From the NCBI GenBank assembly GCA_001689485.1, contig LUJQ01000035.1:1-5801 (forward strand): a stretch of DNA of 5,801 nt. Reading direction: 5' to 3'. Made by a program: the position numbers and the translations under genes. Below the pieces are notes generated by a model, which worked only from the letters and a program-made list of their open reading frames with translations, did no database searches and was not told the origin of the DNA. Shown piece by piece: positions 5,575-5,801 of the stretch; the first letter of the stretch is position 1; each line of letters opens with the position of its first letter. The DNA is from Bacteroidales bacterium M6. Lineage in GTDB: Bacteria > Bacteroidota > Bacteroidia > Bacteroidales > Muribaculaceae.

Positions 5575-5801
5575 GGGAAAAAGTTTTTTTGGTTAGAATG
5601 TTTTGGTAGAGAAAAAGGAAGTGTGTTAGGACAAATCCCAGGAAGGGCAAATAAAACTATGGCTGTTCCAAACCTGGTTGTTCGTTCAAACTATGGTTTT
5701 TCATTATCCTGTCGTATAGTAAAACACGGCAGGGTTGCTATTGTTTGGCGTCCAGGAAATAAAAATTGATTTCATTAAGTAAGTCGTGGAAATTATTTTA
5801 T
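5575..5801 (-). promoter_or_regulatory. Upstream region of the gad cluster, with repeats but no clear promoter
   Basis: No gene is visible in these 227 bases. The 9-mer AAACTATGG occurs at 5654-5662 and 5688-5696, 34 bases apart. Related GTTCCAAAC (5665-5673) and GTTCAAAC (5684-5691) lie between or overlap them. AACC-T-GGTT at 5671-5679 is a small palindrome. On the - strand the best -7 candidates are TTTATTTG (5655 to 5648, one mismatch to TAnnTTTG) and TAGTTTG (5693 to 5687, one base short). Neither has TTTG at the right distance. The repeats may be regulator sites for acid or stationary-phase control, but that is inference. The leader just before gadB is A-rich on the coding strand. Confidence 0.4.

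Overview
The window looks like chromosomal DNA of a gut-type Bacteroidales bacterium, possibly Muribaculaceae or a relative. Four things suggest this. One promoter fits the Bacteroidetes consensus (TTTG, 20-nt spacer, TAnnTTTG). Starts lack Shine-Dalgarno sequences and sit in A/T-rich leaders. One secreted protein ends in a domain resembling type IX sorting tails. A gadB-glsA-gadC cluster of the kind known from gut Bacteroides is present. The family-level assignment is inference; no rRNA or marker gene is present.

Left part (1 to about 1255, + strand). The window opens with the last 26 bases of a tRNA gene, very probably tRNA-Asp, followed by a strong intrinsic terminator. An AT-rich intergenic region then holds a promoter overlapped by an inverted repeat. 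Next comes a leader of about 160 nt with several hairpins, including a 14-bp stem capped by GAAA. It precedes a 229-aa secreted protein of unknown function, closed by a long intrinsic terminator. This gene is clearly more AT-rich than the genes to its right.

Middle (1256-1429). The junction between the convergent transcription units holds a 124-bp quasi-palindromic element. It has about 18 paired positions in its outer arms and two further nested stems. It is neither coding nor a simple terminator and may be a dispersed repeat or a structured RNA.

Right part (1430-5801, - strand). Three genes lie in transcription order gadB (glutamate decarboxylase), glsA (glutaminase) and gadC-like (amino-acid antiporter). 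Together they give a glutamine-fed acid-resistance and GABA-export pathway. GlsA makes glutamate and ammonia from glutamine, GadB uses a proton to turn glutamate into GABA and CO2, and the antiporter is expected to exchange GABA for external glutamate. The two enzymes keep all the catalytic residues I could place. The antiporter is clearly in the family but differs from E. coli GadC at two binding or gating positions and in its C-terminal plug. A strong GC-rich hairpin separates gadB from glsA. The DNA upstream of gadB has repeats but no convincing promoter.

I found no CRISPR array, insertion sequence, phage gene or defence system. The best candidates for something undescribed are the palindromic element at 1270-1393 and the structured leader with its orphan secreted protein at 300-1158.
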